NCBI GenBank assembly: GCA_018662365.1
Contig: JABJGH010000053.1
Location: 1 to 64,000 of the forward strand
Source: Chloroflexota bacterium
Lineage (GTDB): Bacteria > Chloroflexota > Anaerolineae > Anaerolineales > UBA11579
DNA: 64,000 nt
Reading direction: 5' to 3'
Both the position numbers and the translations under genes were made by a program. Below the pieces are notes generated by a model. It was not told the origin of the DNA, searched no databases, and saw only the letters and a list, made by a program, of their open reading frames with translations. The stretch's first letter is position 1; each line of letters starts with the position of its first letter. This document shows, one piece after another, positions 19,440-28,031 of the stretch.

Positions 19440-19604
19440 TTTTCTTTTACCTTTTTATTCCGTAAATTTTTATTAGTACTAATTATGACATTCTTTGTAT
19501 AAGAGATTTTACCTCATCTGAATTTATGTGCCCGAAATCCTTAATAATAAAAGGGAATCTAAATCTTAAATTTTTTCAATACATAGAAATTAAAATTTCA
19601 AAAA

Positions 19605-19613
19605 TGATATAAT
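19605..19613 (+). promoter_or_regulatory. Extended -10 element of the pst operon, placed for a leaderless mRNA
   Basis: TGATATAAT ends 7 bp before the GTG start of pstS. The transcription start expected at about 19620 coincides with the start codon. Confidence 0.6.
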
Positions 19614-19620
19614 TTGCCAT

Positions 19621-20508
19621 GTGGTTAACAAAAAAATAATCATCCTCTTAATCCTCTTATTTACACTCCCAGGTTGTTCAGGGAGCAATTCAAATTCCCC
19701 TTCCTCAAATTCATCTGAATCTCAAATTTATATAGAAAATAAAGGCTCAGACACTATAGTGAATCTTGCCTTAGCATGGGCTGAAGAATATCAAAACATT
19801 CACCCAAATATTTCTTTATCCGTCACTGGGGGTGGATCTGGGACTGGGATTGCGGCTCTGATCAACAACACAGTGGACATTGCCAATGCTTCCAGAAGTA
19901 TAAAGGATAAAGAAATTGAAAATGCGAATGAGAATAATGTAGAGCCGTTAGAATTTGTGATTGCTCGAGATGCGATCGCCGTAATCATTAACCCTGAAAA
20001 TCCTGTAGAAAAATTATCTCTTCAACAAATCTCCGATATCTATTCAGGGAAATTTACCAATTGGTCTGAGGTTGGCGGAGAAGATCGTCCCATTGTACGG
20101 CTATCTCGAGAAACAAATTCAGGGACGCATGTATATTTCCTTGAGCAGGTATTGCGATTAGGGGACAAGGAAAACCCCACCTTTTTTAGCCCCCTTACCT
20201 TATTACTTCCCTCTTCCGAGGGAATCATCTCAGAAGTAAGCCAAAATCCTAATGCCATTGGTTACGATGGACTTGGGTATATTACGGATGAAGTAAAAGT
20301 TGTTGGCGTTTCCCAGGTGGGTTCCACTGAATACATCTATCCCTCAGTGGCAACTGTAAATAGTGGTGAATATCCAATCGCCAGGGATTTGTATATGTAC
20401 ACAAATGGACAACCCGTGGGCGAAATTGAGGAATATCTAAATTGGATTTTTTCAGAGGCTGCCCAAGAGATTGTAGCTGAACTCGGTTTCGTACCGATAA
20501 TAAAATAG
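19621..20508 (+). CDS. pstS: Phosphate ABC transporter substrate-binding lipoprotein
   Basis: A 295-residue exported protein with a lipobox (LPGC at about residues 16-19) and a Ser/Asn-rich linker. The mature domain has IENKGSDTIVNLALAWAEEY, then SVTGGGSGTGIAALINNTVDIANASR and the phosphate loop LSRETNSGTHVYF; these are PstS-type anion contacts. It binds phosphate outside the membrane and delivers it to PstC/PstA. The start is GTG with no Shine-Dalgarno and sits at the predicted transcription start. First gene of pstSCAB. Confidence 0.93.
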   Translation: MVNKKIIILLILLFTLPGCSGSNSNSPSSNSSESQIYIENKGSDTIVNLALAWAEEYQNIHPNISLSVTGGGSGTGIAALINNTVDIANASRSIKDKEIENANENNVEPLEFVIARDAIAVIINPENPVEKLSLQQISDIYSGKFTNWSEVGGEDRPIVRLSRETNSGTHVYFLEQVLRLGDKENPTFFSPLTLLLPSSEGIISEVSQNPNAIGYDGLGYITDEVKVVGVSQVGSTEYIYPSVATVNSGEYPIARDLYMYTNGQPVGEIEEYLNWIFSEAAQEIVAELGFVPIIK

Positions 20509-20520
20509 TACAGGAATAAA

Positions 20521-21417
20521 ATGGAAAGAAAAGAAGCCTTCCAAACATTTCTCATAACCACCTTTATCAGAATCTCCGGATACTCAACGATCTTTTTTGT
20601 TGGCATGATCTTGGTCTTCATTCTCGGACAGGGATTGCCAGCTTTAAAAGAAGTTGAATTGAGTAGTTTGTTTAGCACCCGTTGGTATCCAATTGAAGGT
20701 TTTTTTGGCATACTGCCATTAATTGGTGGGTCCATTGTGGTGACGATTGGGGCGACTTTAATTGCAGTCCCATTTGGAATTGGCACTGCAATTTATATTT
20801 CTGAGATTGCCCCCCGATGGGCAAGAGAATTATTAAAACCCTTAGTGGAAGTTTTGGCAGGATTACCCTCTGTGGTGCTTGGTTTTATCGGTATTGTTTC
20901 CCTTTCTCCATTCATACGTGAATTTTTCAACTTACCCACCGGGCTTTCTGCACTAACCGGCTCCCTGTTATTGGGAGCAATCGCAATTCCCACAATCGTA
21001 TCTGTTGCGGAGGATGCCCTTGATTCCGTTCCCAAAGAATATAGAGACGGTGCTTTTGCCTTGGGAGCCACCAAGTGGCAAACGATCTGGACGGTCACAT
21101 TGCCCGCTGCGAAGTCGGGCGTATTGACGGCAATCATGCTCGGGATTGCGAGATCGATTGGGGAGACGATGACTGTCATGATGGTCACAGGAAATGCTCC
21201 AGTATTACCTACCGGTTTAGAAGCAATTGTTTCTCCCATTAGAACAATGACGGCAACTATTGCCGCTGAAATGGGTGAAGTGGCAAATGGTGGCAGCCAT
21301 TACGCAGTGCTATTTTTCATCGCAATTGTATTATTCCTAATTTCTCTAGTAATTAATATTGCCGCATCTGCGGTTGTTTTCAGGGAGACTAAACGATCGG
21401 AGAAAATTTTATCGTGA
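20521..21417 (+). CDS. pstC: Phosphate ABC transporter permease
   Basis: A 298-residue membrane protein with six predicted helices. The cytoplasmic EAA-type loop is GAFALGATKWQTIWTVTLPAAKSGVLTA shortened here to its core ALGATKWQTIW, which contacts the ATPase. GLPSVVLGFIG and IGETMTVMMVTG are typical of PstC. It follows pstS by 12 bp and overlaps pstA by 4 bp (GTGA), so translation of the two permease subunits is coupled. Confidence 0.94.
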   Translation: MERKEAFQTFLITTFIRISGYSTIFFVGMILVFILGQGLPALKEVELSSLFSTRWYPIEGFFGILPLIGGSIVVTIGATLIAVPFGIGTAIYISEIAPRWARELLKPLVEVLAGLPSVVLGFIGIVSLSPFIREFFNLPTGLSALTGSLLLGAIAIPTIVSVAEDALDSVPKEYRDGAFALGATKWQTIWTVTLPAAKSGVLTAIMLGIARSIGETMTVMMVTGNAPVLPTGLEAIVSPIRTMTATIAAEMGEVANGGSHYAVLFFIAIVLFLISLVINIAASAVVFRETKRSEKILS

Positions 21418-22280
21418 AATCTTCAAATCACTTAATTAGAGCAAAAAGAATTGAAAAGATTGGTATTTCATTCTTAACTGGGATTACAACTTTAACCATA
21501 ATACCCATCATATTGATCGTTGGGTATATCGTTTATAAAGGTTTCCCTGCACTTTCATGGGATTTCATTAGTGATTTTCCCCAAAATGGTATGCGCGATG
21601 GCGGAATTTTACCAGCAATTGTTGGGACAATATATTTGACTCTAGGGACTGCCCTATTTGCGGTGCCGATTGGTATTGGCGCTGCGATATATTTATCGGA
21701 ATACGCAAATGATAATTTTTGGACCCGCGCAATAAGAATTGCGATCATTAATTTGGCTGGCATTCCCTCAGTAGTATACGGCCTTTTTGGTTTGGGATTA
21801 TTTGTCTACTTTTTAAATTTTGGGACCAGCATATTGGCCGGATCCTTGACCCTGGCAATCATGACGATCCCAGTAATCATCAGCACAGCTGAAGAGGCAA
21901 TCCGTGCCGTACCGCAATCTTTTCGAATTGTAAGTGTCTCCCTAGGTGGCACAAAATGGCAGACAATCCGTAGAGTTGTTTTGCCCCAAGCACTTCCCGG
22001 TATCCTGACTGGAGTGATTTTAGGCTTAGAAAGAGCGGCAGGGGAAACTGCACCAATTTTGTTTACTGTTGCCGCATTTTTCCTTCCGCGATTACCCTCA
22101 GGTATTTTTGATGCCACTATGGCATTGCCCTACCACCTTTTTGTAATATCTACTCAAGTCCCTGGAATGCCAATAAAAATTCAATATGGCACAGCCTTAG
22201 TCCTGCTCATTTTTGTCCTCGGTATGAATTTTGCGGCAACAATTGTGAGATCAAGAGCCAGAGCCAAACGAGAATGGTAA
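21414..22280 (+). CDS. pstA: Phosphate ABC transporter permease
   Basis: A 288-residue membrane protein, six predicted helices, starting at a GTG inside the pstC stop. AGIPSVVYGLFGLG and the ATPase-coupling loop SLGGTKWQTIRRVVLPQALP are PstA-like, as is GLERAAGETAPILFT. With PstC it forms the phosphate channel. pstB follows 24 bp downstream. Confidence 0.94.
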   Translation: MKSSNHLIRAKRIEKIGISFLTGITTLTIIPIILIVGYIVYKGFPALSWDFISDFPQNGMRDGGILPAIVGTIYLTLGTALFAVPIGIGAAIYLSEYANDNFWTRAIRIAIINLAGIPSVVYGLFGLGLFVYFLNFGTSILAGSLTLAIMTIPVIISTAEEAIRAVPQSFRIVSVSLGGTKWQTIRRVVLPQALPGILTGVILGLERAAGETAPILFTVAAFFLPRLPSGIFDATMALPYHLFVISTQVPGMPIKIQYGTALVLLIFVLGMNFAATIVRSRARAKREW

Positions 22281-22304
22281 TTTAATTTTAGAAATAAAAA
22301 ACTT

Positions 22305-23075
22305 ATGGAATTAACTGAAAAACATAAAATTTTTGTAGACAATGTCAGCTTGAGATATTCTGATGGTATTGAATCTCTCAATAATGTGACGATGCCTGTC
22401 ATCGCAAATAAAATCAATGTGATGTTGGGTCCTTCGGGCGGCGGGAAATCCTCTTTACTGAGACTATTTAATCGATTAAATGACCTCGCGGACGTAGATT
22501 TCGTTGAAGGAAGGGTCCTTCTTGATGGTGTCGATGTGCTCAACCCAGAAACCAATGTGATCGAATTACGGCGTAAGGTCGGAATGGTTTTTTCTCGTGC
22601 CGTTGTGCTTCCAATGAGTATCAAAGAAAATCTCATATATGGTTTAGAATTGGCAGGAATAAAAGATCCTAAAAAACTTGAGGAGACGATTGAAACCAGT
22701 TTGATCCAATCTGCCCTTTGGGATGAAGTAAAAGATCGATTAGACGATTCTGCATTTGCGCTTTCTGGCGGGCAAAAACAAAGATTATGCCTAGCCAGAG
22801 TATTAGCAAATGAACCAGAAGTAATTTTATTAGATGAACCCACTTCAGGCCTTGACCCTATCTCTACTTTAAAAGTAGAGGAATCCCTCCAAACATTGAA
22901 GGAAACTTATACTATTGTGCTTGTCCCCCATTCGGTTAACCAAGCCGGTAGAACTGCCGACCATTGTGCATTTTTCTTACAGGGTGAGCTAGTAGAATAT
23001 TCTTCCGGGAAAAAAATATTTACCAATCCCGAGGACCAGCGAACGGGGGATTATATTGAAGGAAGATTCGGATAA
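22305..23075 (+). CDS. pstB: PstB-like phosphate ABC transporter ATPase with an altered Q-loop
   Basis: A 256-residue ABC ATPase in the pst operon. Walker A is GPSGGGKSS, signature is LSGGQKQRLCLARVL, Walker B is VILLDEPTSGLDP, and the H-loop His is in VLVPHSVNQAGR (PstB usually has a threonine before this His). Where PstB normally has a Q-loop (MVFQ.P.PFPMS), this protein has GMVFSRAVVLPMSI: Ser replaces the conserved Gln. The rest is PstB-like, including LRLFNRLNDL. A working transporter is likely but coupling may differ. No phoU follows; a phoU lies 18.7 kb away. Confidence 0.88.
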   Translation: MELTEKHKIFVDNVSLRYSDGIESLNNVTMPVIANKINVMLGPSGGGKSSLLRLFNRLNDLADVDFVEGRVLLDGVDVLNPETNVIELRRKVGMVFSRAVVLPMSIKENLIYGLELAGIKDPKKLEETIETSLIQSALWDEVKDRLDDSAFALSGGQKQRLCLARVLANEPEVILLDEPTSGLDPISTLKVEESLQTLKETYTIVLVPHSVNQAGRTADHCAFFLQGELVEYSSGKKIFTNPEDQRTGDYIEGRFG

Positions 23076-23090
23076 AAATCCGAAAATGAA

Positions 23091-23135
23091 AAACGCCCCC
23101 CTGCATACAATTTATCGCAAGGGGGCGTTTATTTT
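23091..23135. terminator. Terminator between pstB and pckA
   Basis: A 10-bp stem (AAACGCCCCC / GGGGGCGTTT) with a 20-nt loop followed by ATTTTAAA; convergent genes on both sides can use it. Confidence 0.82.
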
Positions 23136-23151
23136 AAACTTTATGGATCTT

Positions 23152-24753
23152 TTATTGAGGTCCAGCCCCAATAATTTCTGCCGATAACCCATCTGAAAAT
23201 TCCCCGATATTTTTCTTGAACAAATCAACTAGATTTTTTGCTGATGCATCAAATGCATTTTTATCATCCCAAGTTTCTCTTGGATTTAATATTTCATTTG
23301 GTACATTCGGGACATTTTCGGGGACAAATAAGCCAAAGTACTTATCTTGACTCAATTTACATTCGTCCAATTCCCCATTAAGAGCTGCAGTAATCATTGC
23401 CCTGGTGTAAGGCAAACTCATCCTCTCACCAACCCCATAGGGTCCCCCGGACCAGCCAGTGTTCACCAACCAAACCTGTGATTTATTTTCGGTAATTTTT
23501 TCCATTAGCAGGTCCCCATAAATTTTTGGATGCAGAGGTAAAAATGGAGCACCAAAACATGCTGAAAATGTGGCCAAAGGTTCTTTCCCCAGCCCCTTCT
23601 CGGTTCCACCTAATTTGGATGTGTACCCAGAAATGAAATAATATATCGCTTGCTCGGGTGTTAATTTTGAAATTGGGGGAAGCACGCCAAAGGCGTCGGC
23701 TGTTAGAAAGAAAACGTGATTTGGATGTCCAGCTTTCCCGGATGGGACACTGTTTGGCAAAAAACCAACCGGATAAGAAGAGCGGGCGTTTTCTGTAAGA
23801 GAACCATCATCAAAATCTACCCTCCTTGTGATTGGATCAAACACAACATTTTCCAATATCGTTCCAAATCTTTGAGATGCATCGTAAATTAGAGGCTCTA
23901 ATTTTGGGTCTAATCGAATAGTCTTTGCATAACATCCCCCTTCGAAATTGAAGATTCCGTCCTTCCCCCATCCATGTTCATCATCACCGACTAATAGACG
24001 ATCAGGATCTGAGGATAATGTCGTTTTCCCAGTGCCAGATAATCCAAAAAATAACGCTGTCTCCCCATCCATTGATACATTTGCAGAGCAATGCATAGGT
24101 AGGATATCTTTCTTAGGGAGCAAATAGTTCAAGACACTAAATATGGATTTTTTGATCTCCCCAGAAAAACATGTTCCACCGATCAATACTAGCCTTTTCT
24201 CAAAATTGATTACGATAAAGGTTTCAGAATTTGTGCCCTCTTCTGAGGGAATCGCATGAAAACCTGGTGCTTGAAGAACCGTAAAATCTGGCACGTGATC
24301 TGCTAATTCACTGTCCGGTTTTCGAATAAACATATTTCGGGCGAATAAACTATGGGCTGCCTCAGCAGTGATGATTCTTACATTCAATTTGTGATCTGCA
24401 TGCGCCCCTGCTGTTGTGTCTTGCACAAACACATCTCTTCCTTGGAAATAAGCCGTCAGCCGCAAATATAATCGATCGAAATTTTCAGGTGAAATAGGTT
24501 TATTGATTTCTCCCCACCAGATATCGTCTCCTGTACTTTCCTCTTTAACTACAAATTTATCATTTACCGACCGTCCAGTATGCTGCCCAGAATTAACTAC
24601 AATGCTGCCCTCATGTGTCAGCATTCCCTCCCTGCGAGAAATCACTCTTTCAATTAATGCTGGTGTTGGCAAAGTCCAATAGATCATATTCAGGTTTCGT
24701 AGTCCATTGTTCTCTAGACCATATTTACTGGGGGTTCCCATTTGATTAACCAT
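23152..24753 (-). CDS. pckA: Phosphoenolpyruvate carboxykinase (ATP)
   Basis: A 533-residue enzyme, the typical length of the ATP-dependent class. The P-loop is GLSGTGKTTLSSDPDR, followed by DDEHGWGKDGIFNFEGGCYAK with the metal ligands, and later SGYTSKLGGTEKG and NTGWSGGPYGVGERM. It converts oxaloacetate and ATP to PEP, CO2 and ADP, the first step of gluconeogenesis, or the reverse. MDH and citrate synthase nearby use the same oxaloacetate pool. Monocistronic, transcribed divergently from the next gene across a very AT-rich 156-bp gap. Confidence 0.97.
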   Translation of the reverse strand: MVNQMGTPSKYGLENNGLRNLNMIYWTLPTPALIERVISRREGMLTHEGSIVVNSGQHTGRSVNDKFVVKEESTGDDIWWGEINKPISPENFDRLYLRLTAYFQGRDVFVQDTTAGAHADHKLNVRIITAEAAHSLFARNMFIRKPDSELADHVPDFTVLQAPGFHAIPSEEGTNSETFIVINFEKRLVLIGGTCFSGEIKKSIFSVLNYLLPKKDILPMHCSANVSMDGETALFFGLSGTGKTTLSSDPDRLLVGDDEHGWGKDGIFNFEGGCYAKTIRLDPKLEPLIYDASQRFGTILENVVFDPITRRVDFDDGSLTENARSSYPVGFLPNSVPSGKAGHPNHVFFLTADAFGVLPPISKLTPEQAIYYFISGYTSKLGGTEKGLGKEPLATFSACFGAPFLPLHPKIYGDLLMEKITENKSQVWLVNTGWSGGPYGVGERMSLPYTRAMITAALNGELDECKLSQDKYFGLFVPENVPNVPNEILNPRETWDDKNAFDASAKNLVDLFKKNIGEFSDGLSAEIIGAGPQ

Positions 24754-24909
24754 TTATTTTCTCCATTGAAATCGAACTAAATAATATTCGTAAATTTCAC
24801 TAATTATACACCTAACAAAAATAATATAAAATAAATTATTAATAATATTAAAAAAACAAACGTGTTAAAATTTTCATATTCTAATAATTATTAAATAAGG
24901 ATTAAGGAA

Positions 24910-25359
24910 ATGTATAATTTTATTCTTGGATTCCACAATTTGTTTCGTTGGGTTGCAGCAATCTTATTGGTTTATGCTCTTTTTAGAGTTTACAAAGGCG
25001 TGTTCGCGAAATCCTCCTGGAGTGAGGCGGACAAAAAAGCTGGATTATTTTTAACCATTGGATTAGATATTCAATTTTTACTTGGACTTCTTCTTTATTT
25101 TGTTTATAGTCCGATCACAAAAATCTTTTTCAATAATATGGGTGACGCGATGAACTCTACAGAATTGCGTTTTTATGGCATTGAACATATATTTTATATG
25201 CTCCTTACCATTGTTTTTGCCCATATCGGTTCAGCAATTGGGAAGAAGGATATTGCTGATTCAAAAAAATTCAAAAGAGTTGCCTTGTGGTTTAGTTTAG
25301 CTTTGGTCACAATTTTATTGGGCATGCCTTGGGCACGGCCTTTCTTACCCACTTTTTAG
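24910..25359 (+). CDS. Small four-helix membrane protein of unknown function
   Basis: A 149-residue integral membrane protein with four predicted helices (about residues 5-25, 45-68, 88-110 and 120-140). Conserved-looking histidines fall in membrane-near positions: FHNLFRW in helix 1, EHIFYM and FAHIG around helix 3. This pattern is reminiscent of small cytochrome b-like or CopD-like proteins, but no heme motif is decisive. It is followed 15 bp later by an EamA transporter gene on the same strand. I do not recognise a named family. Confidence 0.75.
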   Translation: MYNFILGFHNLFRWVAAILLVYALFRVYKGVFAKSSWSEADKKAGLFLTIGLDIQFLLGLLLYFVYSPITKIFFNNMGDAMNSTELRFYGIEHIFYMLLTIVFAHIGSAIGKKDIADSKKFKRVALWFSLALVTILLGMPWARPFLPTF

Positions 25360-25374
25360 AAATATTAATCACCT

Positions 25375-26289
25375 GTGAGATCAGAAAGAACCACCCCATA
25401 CCTAAAACTCCTTTTTGCAGTTTTTGCCTGGGGTGGTTCTTTTATTGCTACAAAAACTGCAGTTGTCCAAATCTCCCCTAATACCCTAATATGGATGAGG
25501 TTTGCAATAGGGTTAGTTATCATTGGTTTGATCGTAAAGCAAAGAAACGAATTTAAAATTATTCCCAAAAAGGACCTAGTTCAATTTGCCATCTTAGGCT
25601 TCATCGGGATAACATTTCATCAATATCTACAATCCACTGGTTTACTCACATCTGATGCAAGCACAACGGCTTGGATCGTGGCATTGACACCGATCTTCAT
25701 CGCGATATTGGGATGGCTTGTCCTAAAAGAAAAACTTAAGTGGTTTGCGATATTTGGAATAATTTTTGCTGCCATTGGTGTAATTTTAGTAGTCACAAAA
25801 GGAAATATATCTCAAATAAGTTCAGCAGCAAGTTATACTGAAGGGGATTTTTTAATTCTACTTAGCGCGATAAATTGGGCAGTATTTTCAATCCTTGCGA
25901 GACGGTTATTAAAGAAATACGAGTCCTCCCTTGCTCTGTTTTATATTATGGGGTTTGGATGGTTTTTCACATCCATATCCTTTATTTATAACAAAGGGTT
26001 TTTGGAACTAACAAATCTTGACCAAAATGGCTGGACCAGTGTGCTCTTCTTAGGAATTGGAGCAACGGGGTTGGCTTATATTGCATGGTTCGATGGCTTG
26101 AAAGTGGTTCCCGCCGCTGTAGCTGGCTCATTCATTTATCTTGAACCACTATTTGCCGCTTTTTTGGCTAGCATTTTTTTGGATGAACGAATTACAAAAT
26201 CTTCGATTTTAGGTGGGTTGTTAATCTTGTTTGGGGTTTGGATTGTTACATACCGTAAGAAAGATATAATAAAAACGCCAATAAATTAG
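25375..26289 (+). CDS. DMT superfamily transporter (two EamA domains)
   Basis: A 304-residue protein with ten predicted membrane helices in two EamA repeats (about residues 8-140 and 155-295). LLFAVFAWGGSFIATKTAV opens the first repeat and LSAINWAVFSILARRLL the second; the end (SILGGLLILFGVWIV) is typical. Such carriers export or import metabolites; the substrate cannot be predicted. The start is a GTG 15 bp after the preceding gene. ygfZ follows 21 bp later. Confidence 0.9.
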   Translation: MRSERTTPYLKLLFAVFAWGGSFIATKTAVVQISPNTLIWMRFAIGLVIIGLIVKQRNEFKIIPKKDLVQFAILGFIGITFHQYLQSTGLLTSDASTTAWIVALTPIFIAILGWLVLKEKLKWFAIFGIIFAAIGVILVVTKGNISQISSAASYTEGDFLILLSAINWAVFSILARRLLKKYESSLALFYIMGFGWFFTSISFIYNKGFLELTNLDQNGWTSVLFLGIGATGLAYIAWFDGLKVVPAAVAGSFIYLEPLFAAFLASIFLDERITKSSILGGLLILFGVWIVTYRKKDIIKTPIN

Positions 26290-26310
26290 AAAATAATTAA
26301 GGTTTGAATT

Positions 26311-27267
26311 ATGACAGCAAAATACAATTTAGCAAAAGAAAACCTCACTTATTATCACCAAAAGGACGTGGGGATATTAAAAATTTCGGGAGAAGACAGA
26401 ATTGATTTTCTTCACCGTCAATCTACCAATGACATTAACAAAGTAGATGGGAACAATATCATTACTAGTGTTTTGACAACACCAAATGCAAGAATAATCG
26501 ATGTACTCACGATATTTCAACACAAAGAAAGTTTAATTTGCATTACCTTGCCATTCCGCGGTCAATCCACGTACGAATACTTGTCTGGAAAAATATTTTT
26601 CATGGATAAGGTTGAAATCAATAATTTTAGCGATGAATTTAAAATTATTGATATTGAAGGAATTACATCAACTAGCTCTCTGGCTAATGTATTCACCCAG
26701 ATTCCCGATTTAGATAAATTCACCATTCTTGAAAAATATAATGGAGGATACATTGGGGGACAAAAGGGAATTATTAATGAACTTAGTTACCTCATCATGG
26801 TCAACAAAAATGGTTTTTCTGAACTAATTGAAGATCTTACCAATCAGTCAATTTATGAATTAGGCTCTAAGACAAGAGAAATATTTAGAATTGAGGCAAA
26901 AGTTCCTGGGTTTGAAAATGAACTGATTGGAGATTTTACACCCCTAGAAAATAAATTAAATTATGCGATTTCAAATAATAAAGGTTGTTACACCGGTCAA
27001 GAAATTATCGCAAGACAGGTAAATTACGACAAAATTACAAAAAATTTAGCACAGATCCAATTGGATCAAATTGTACCCATTGGTTCAAAAATTTCTGCAA
27101 ATGGGAAGAATGCTGGTTTGATCACTTCAATCATCGATTCCCCGAAATTCGATGTTATCGCACTAGCGATATTAAAACGCCCATATTTTGAAATTGATAC
27201 TGAATTACAAATAGCAGAAAACAATAATCACGTTTCTGGCAAGGTTGTAAATATTTCGAAACATTAG
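26311..27267 (+). CDS. ygfZ: Folate-binding YgfZ/GcvT-like protein
   Basis: A 318-residue protein related to the glycine cleavage T protein. The YgfZ hallmark KGCYTGQEIIARQVNYDK (about residues 229-246) with its conserved Cys is present, preceded by FENELIGDFTPLEN. The N-terminal DFLHRQSTNDI stretch is the folate-domain start. YgfZ (IBA57 in eukaryotes) uses tetrahydrofolate to assist maturation or repair of some Fe-S proteins. No isc or suf genes are in the window. Confidence 0.9.
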   Translation: MTAKYNLAKENLTYYHQKDVGILKISGEDRIDFLHRQSTNDINKVDGNNIITSVLTTPNARIIDVLTIFQHKESLICITLPFRGQSTYEYLSGKIFFMDKVEINNFSDEFKIIDIEGITSTSSLANVFTQIPDLDKFTILEKYNGGYIGGQKGIINELSYLIMVNKNGFSELIEDLTNQSIYELGSKTREIFRIEAKVPGFENELIGDFTPLENKLNYAISNNKGCYTGQEIIARQVNYDKITKNLAQIQLDQIVPIGSKISANGKNAGLITSIIDSPKFDVIALAILKRPYFEIDTELQIAENNNHVSGKVVNISKH

Positions 27268-27355
27268 TAATAATATAATTTAAGCAAAAATTTCAATATT
27301 TATGGGGAAAAATGAAGTTTTTCAATACTGATATTAGAATAATTAAATAATTTAC

Positions 27356-27383
27356 TTGACATTTTCAATTTAATCCCTATAAT
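27356..27383 (+). promoter_or_regulatory. Consensus promoter of the SHOCT-like operon
   Basis: TTGACA (27356-27361), 16-bp spacer, TATAAT (27378-27383): both hexamers are perfect consensus. The predicted start at about 27390 precedes the first small gene by 44 nt. No other promoter is evident before 31.07 kb. Confidence 0.85.
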
Positions 27384-27433
27384 CTTTAGATATTAGCAGG
27401 TTGTTTTTACCTTTTATAAGGTTAGGATTAAAA

Positions 27434-27631
27434 ATGTTTACTCAAAAACCATTATTCTTTAGGATCATCGGCACAAAACCCTTTGCGGTTTTAGATCAGG
27501 GAAATCTCTTAGTAAAAGAATTATCTAGTTTTATTCCTCAACTTGCTAAAAAACTCATAAAGAAATATATGCATGCCCCCACCAGACCATATCGGCAATT
27601 CTATATGGGTCATTGGGACGAAGATTGTTAG
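27434..27631 (+). CDS. Small basic hypothetical protein, first gene of the SHOCT-like operon
   Basis: A 65-residue protein starting at MFTQKPLFFRIIGTK, preceded by AGGATTAAAA as Shine-Dalgarno; an in-frame ATG 33 bp upstream is less well placed. It has a hydrophobic/basic N-terminus, a central amphipathic helix (FIPQLAKKLIKKYM) and an acidic C-terminus (HWDEDC). No known domain recognised. It lies 12 bp before the DUF2089 gene and shares its promoter, so it probably belongs to the same response. Confidence 0.6.
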   Translation: MFTQKPLFFRIIGTKPFAVLDQGNLLVKELSSFIPQLAKKLIKKYMHAPTRPYRQFYMGHWDEDC

Positions 27632-27643
27632 GAGTTTATCAAT

Positions 27644-28030
27644 ATGTATCCAGTAATCAATGAATGCCCAGTCTGTGATGGAGAATTAATCATTACAAAC
27701 CTTGAGTGCAGAGAATGTGACACAAATATCAAAGGTCGATTTATTTCTGGACCTTTTGGTGAATTAACAAATGCTCAAATTGCTTTTGTTGAACTCTTCG
27801 TACAAAGTGAAGGAAAGATCAATCGCATGGAAGAAAAGATGGACCTCTCCTATCCGACGATCCGAAACCGTTTGAATGAAATTATTCGGGCTCTAGGTTA
27901 TGAACCTGGGCAAGAAATTTACCAAGGTCTTACGGAAGATGAACACAAAAGCATTCTTGAAGATCTAGAACTTGGCAAAATTGACTATCAGGAAGCAATG
28001 AATTTACTAAAAGAAAGTGAGGAAAAATAA
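27644..28030 (+). CDS. DUF2089 family protein: zinc ribbon plus helix-turn-helix, probable regulator
   Basis: A 128-residue protein. Two cysteine pairs (CPVC at about 8-11 and CREC at about 24-27) form a zinc ribbon. Residues about 45-85 read like a sigma-type helix-turn-helix (AQIAFVELFVQSEGKINRME, then MDLSYPTIRNRLNEIIRALG). The C-terminus ILEDLELGKIDYQEAMNLL is a short helical SHOCT-like motif that returns in the next three proteins. AGGAG precedes the start. In Firmicutes, DUF2089 genes sit next to yvlB-like genes; here it is the likely regulator of its own operon. Confidence 0.88.
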   Translation: MYPVINECPVCDGELIITNLECRECDTNIKGRFISGPFGELTNAQIAFVELFVQSEGKINRMEEKMDLSYPTIRNRLNEIIRALGYEPGQEIYQGLTEDEHKSILEDLELGKIDYQEAMNLLKESEEK

Positions 28031-28031
28031 T

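Noticed and set aside
22181..22843. Minus-strand frame of 220 codons across pstA and pstB
   Set aside because: It crosses two real genes, has Ser/Thr-rich shadow composition and no start signals.
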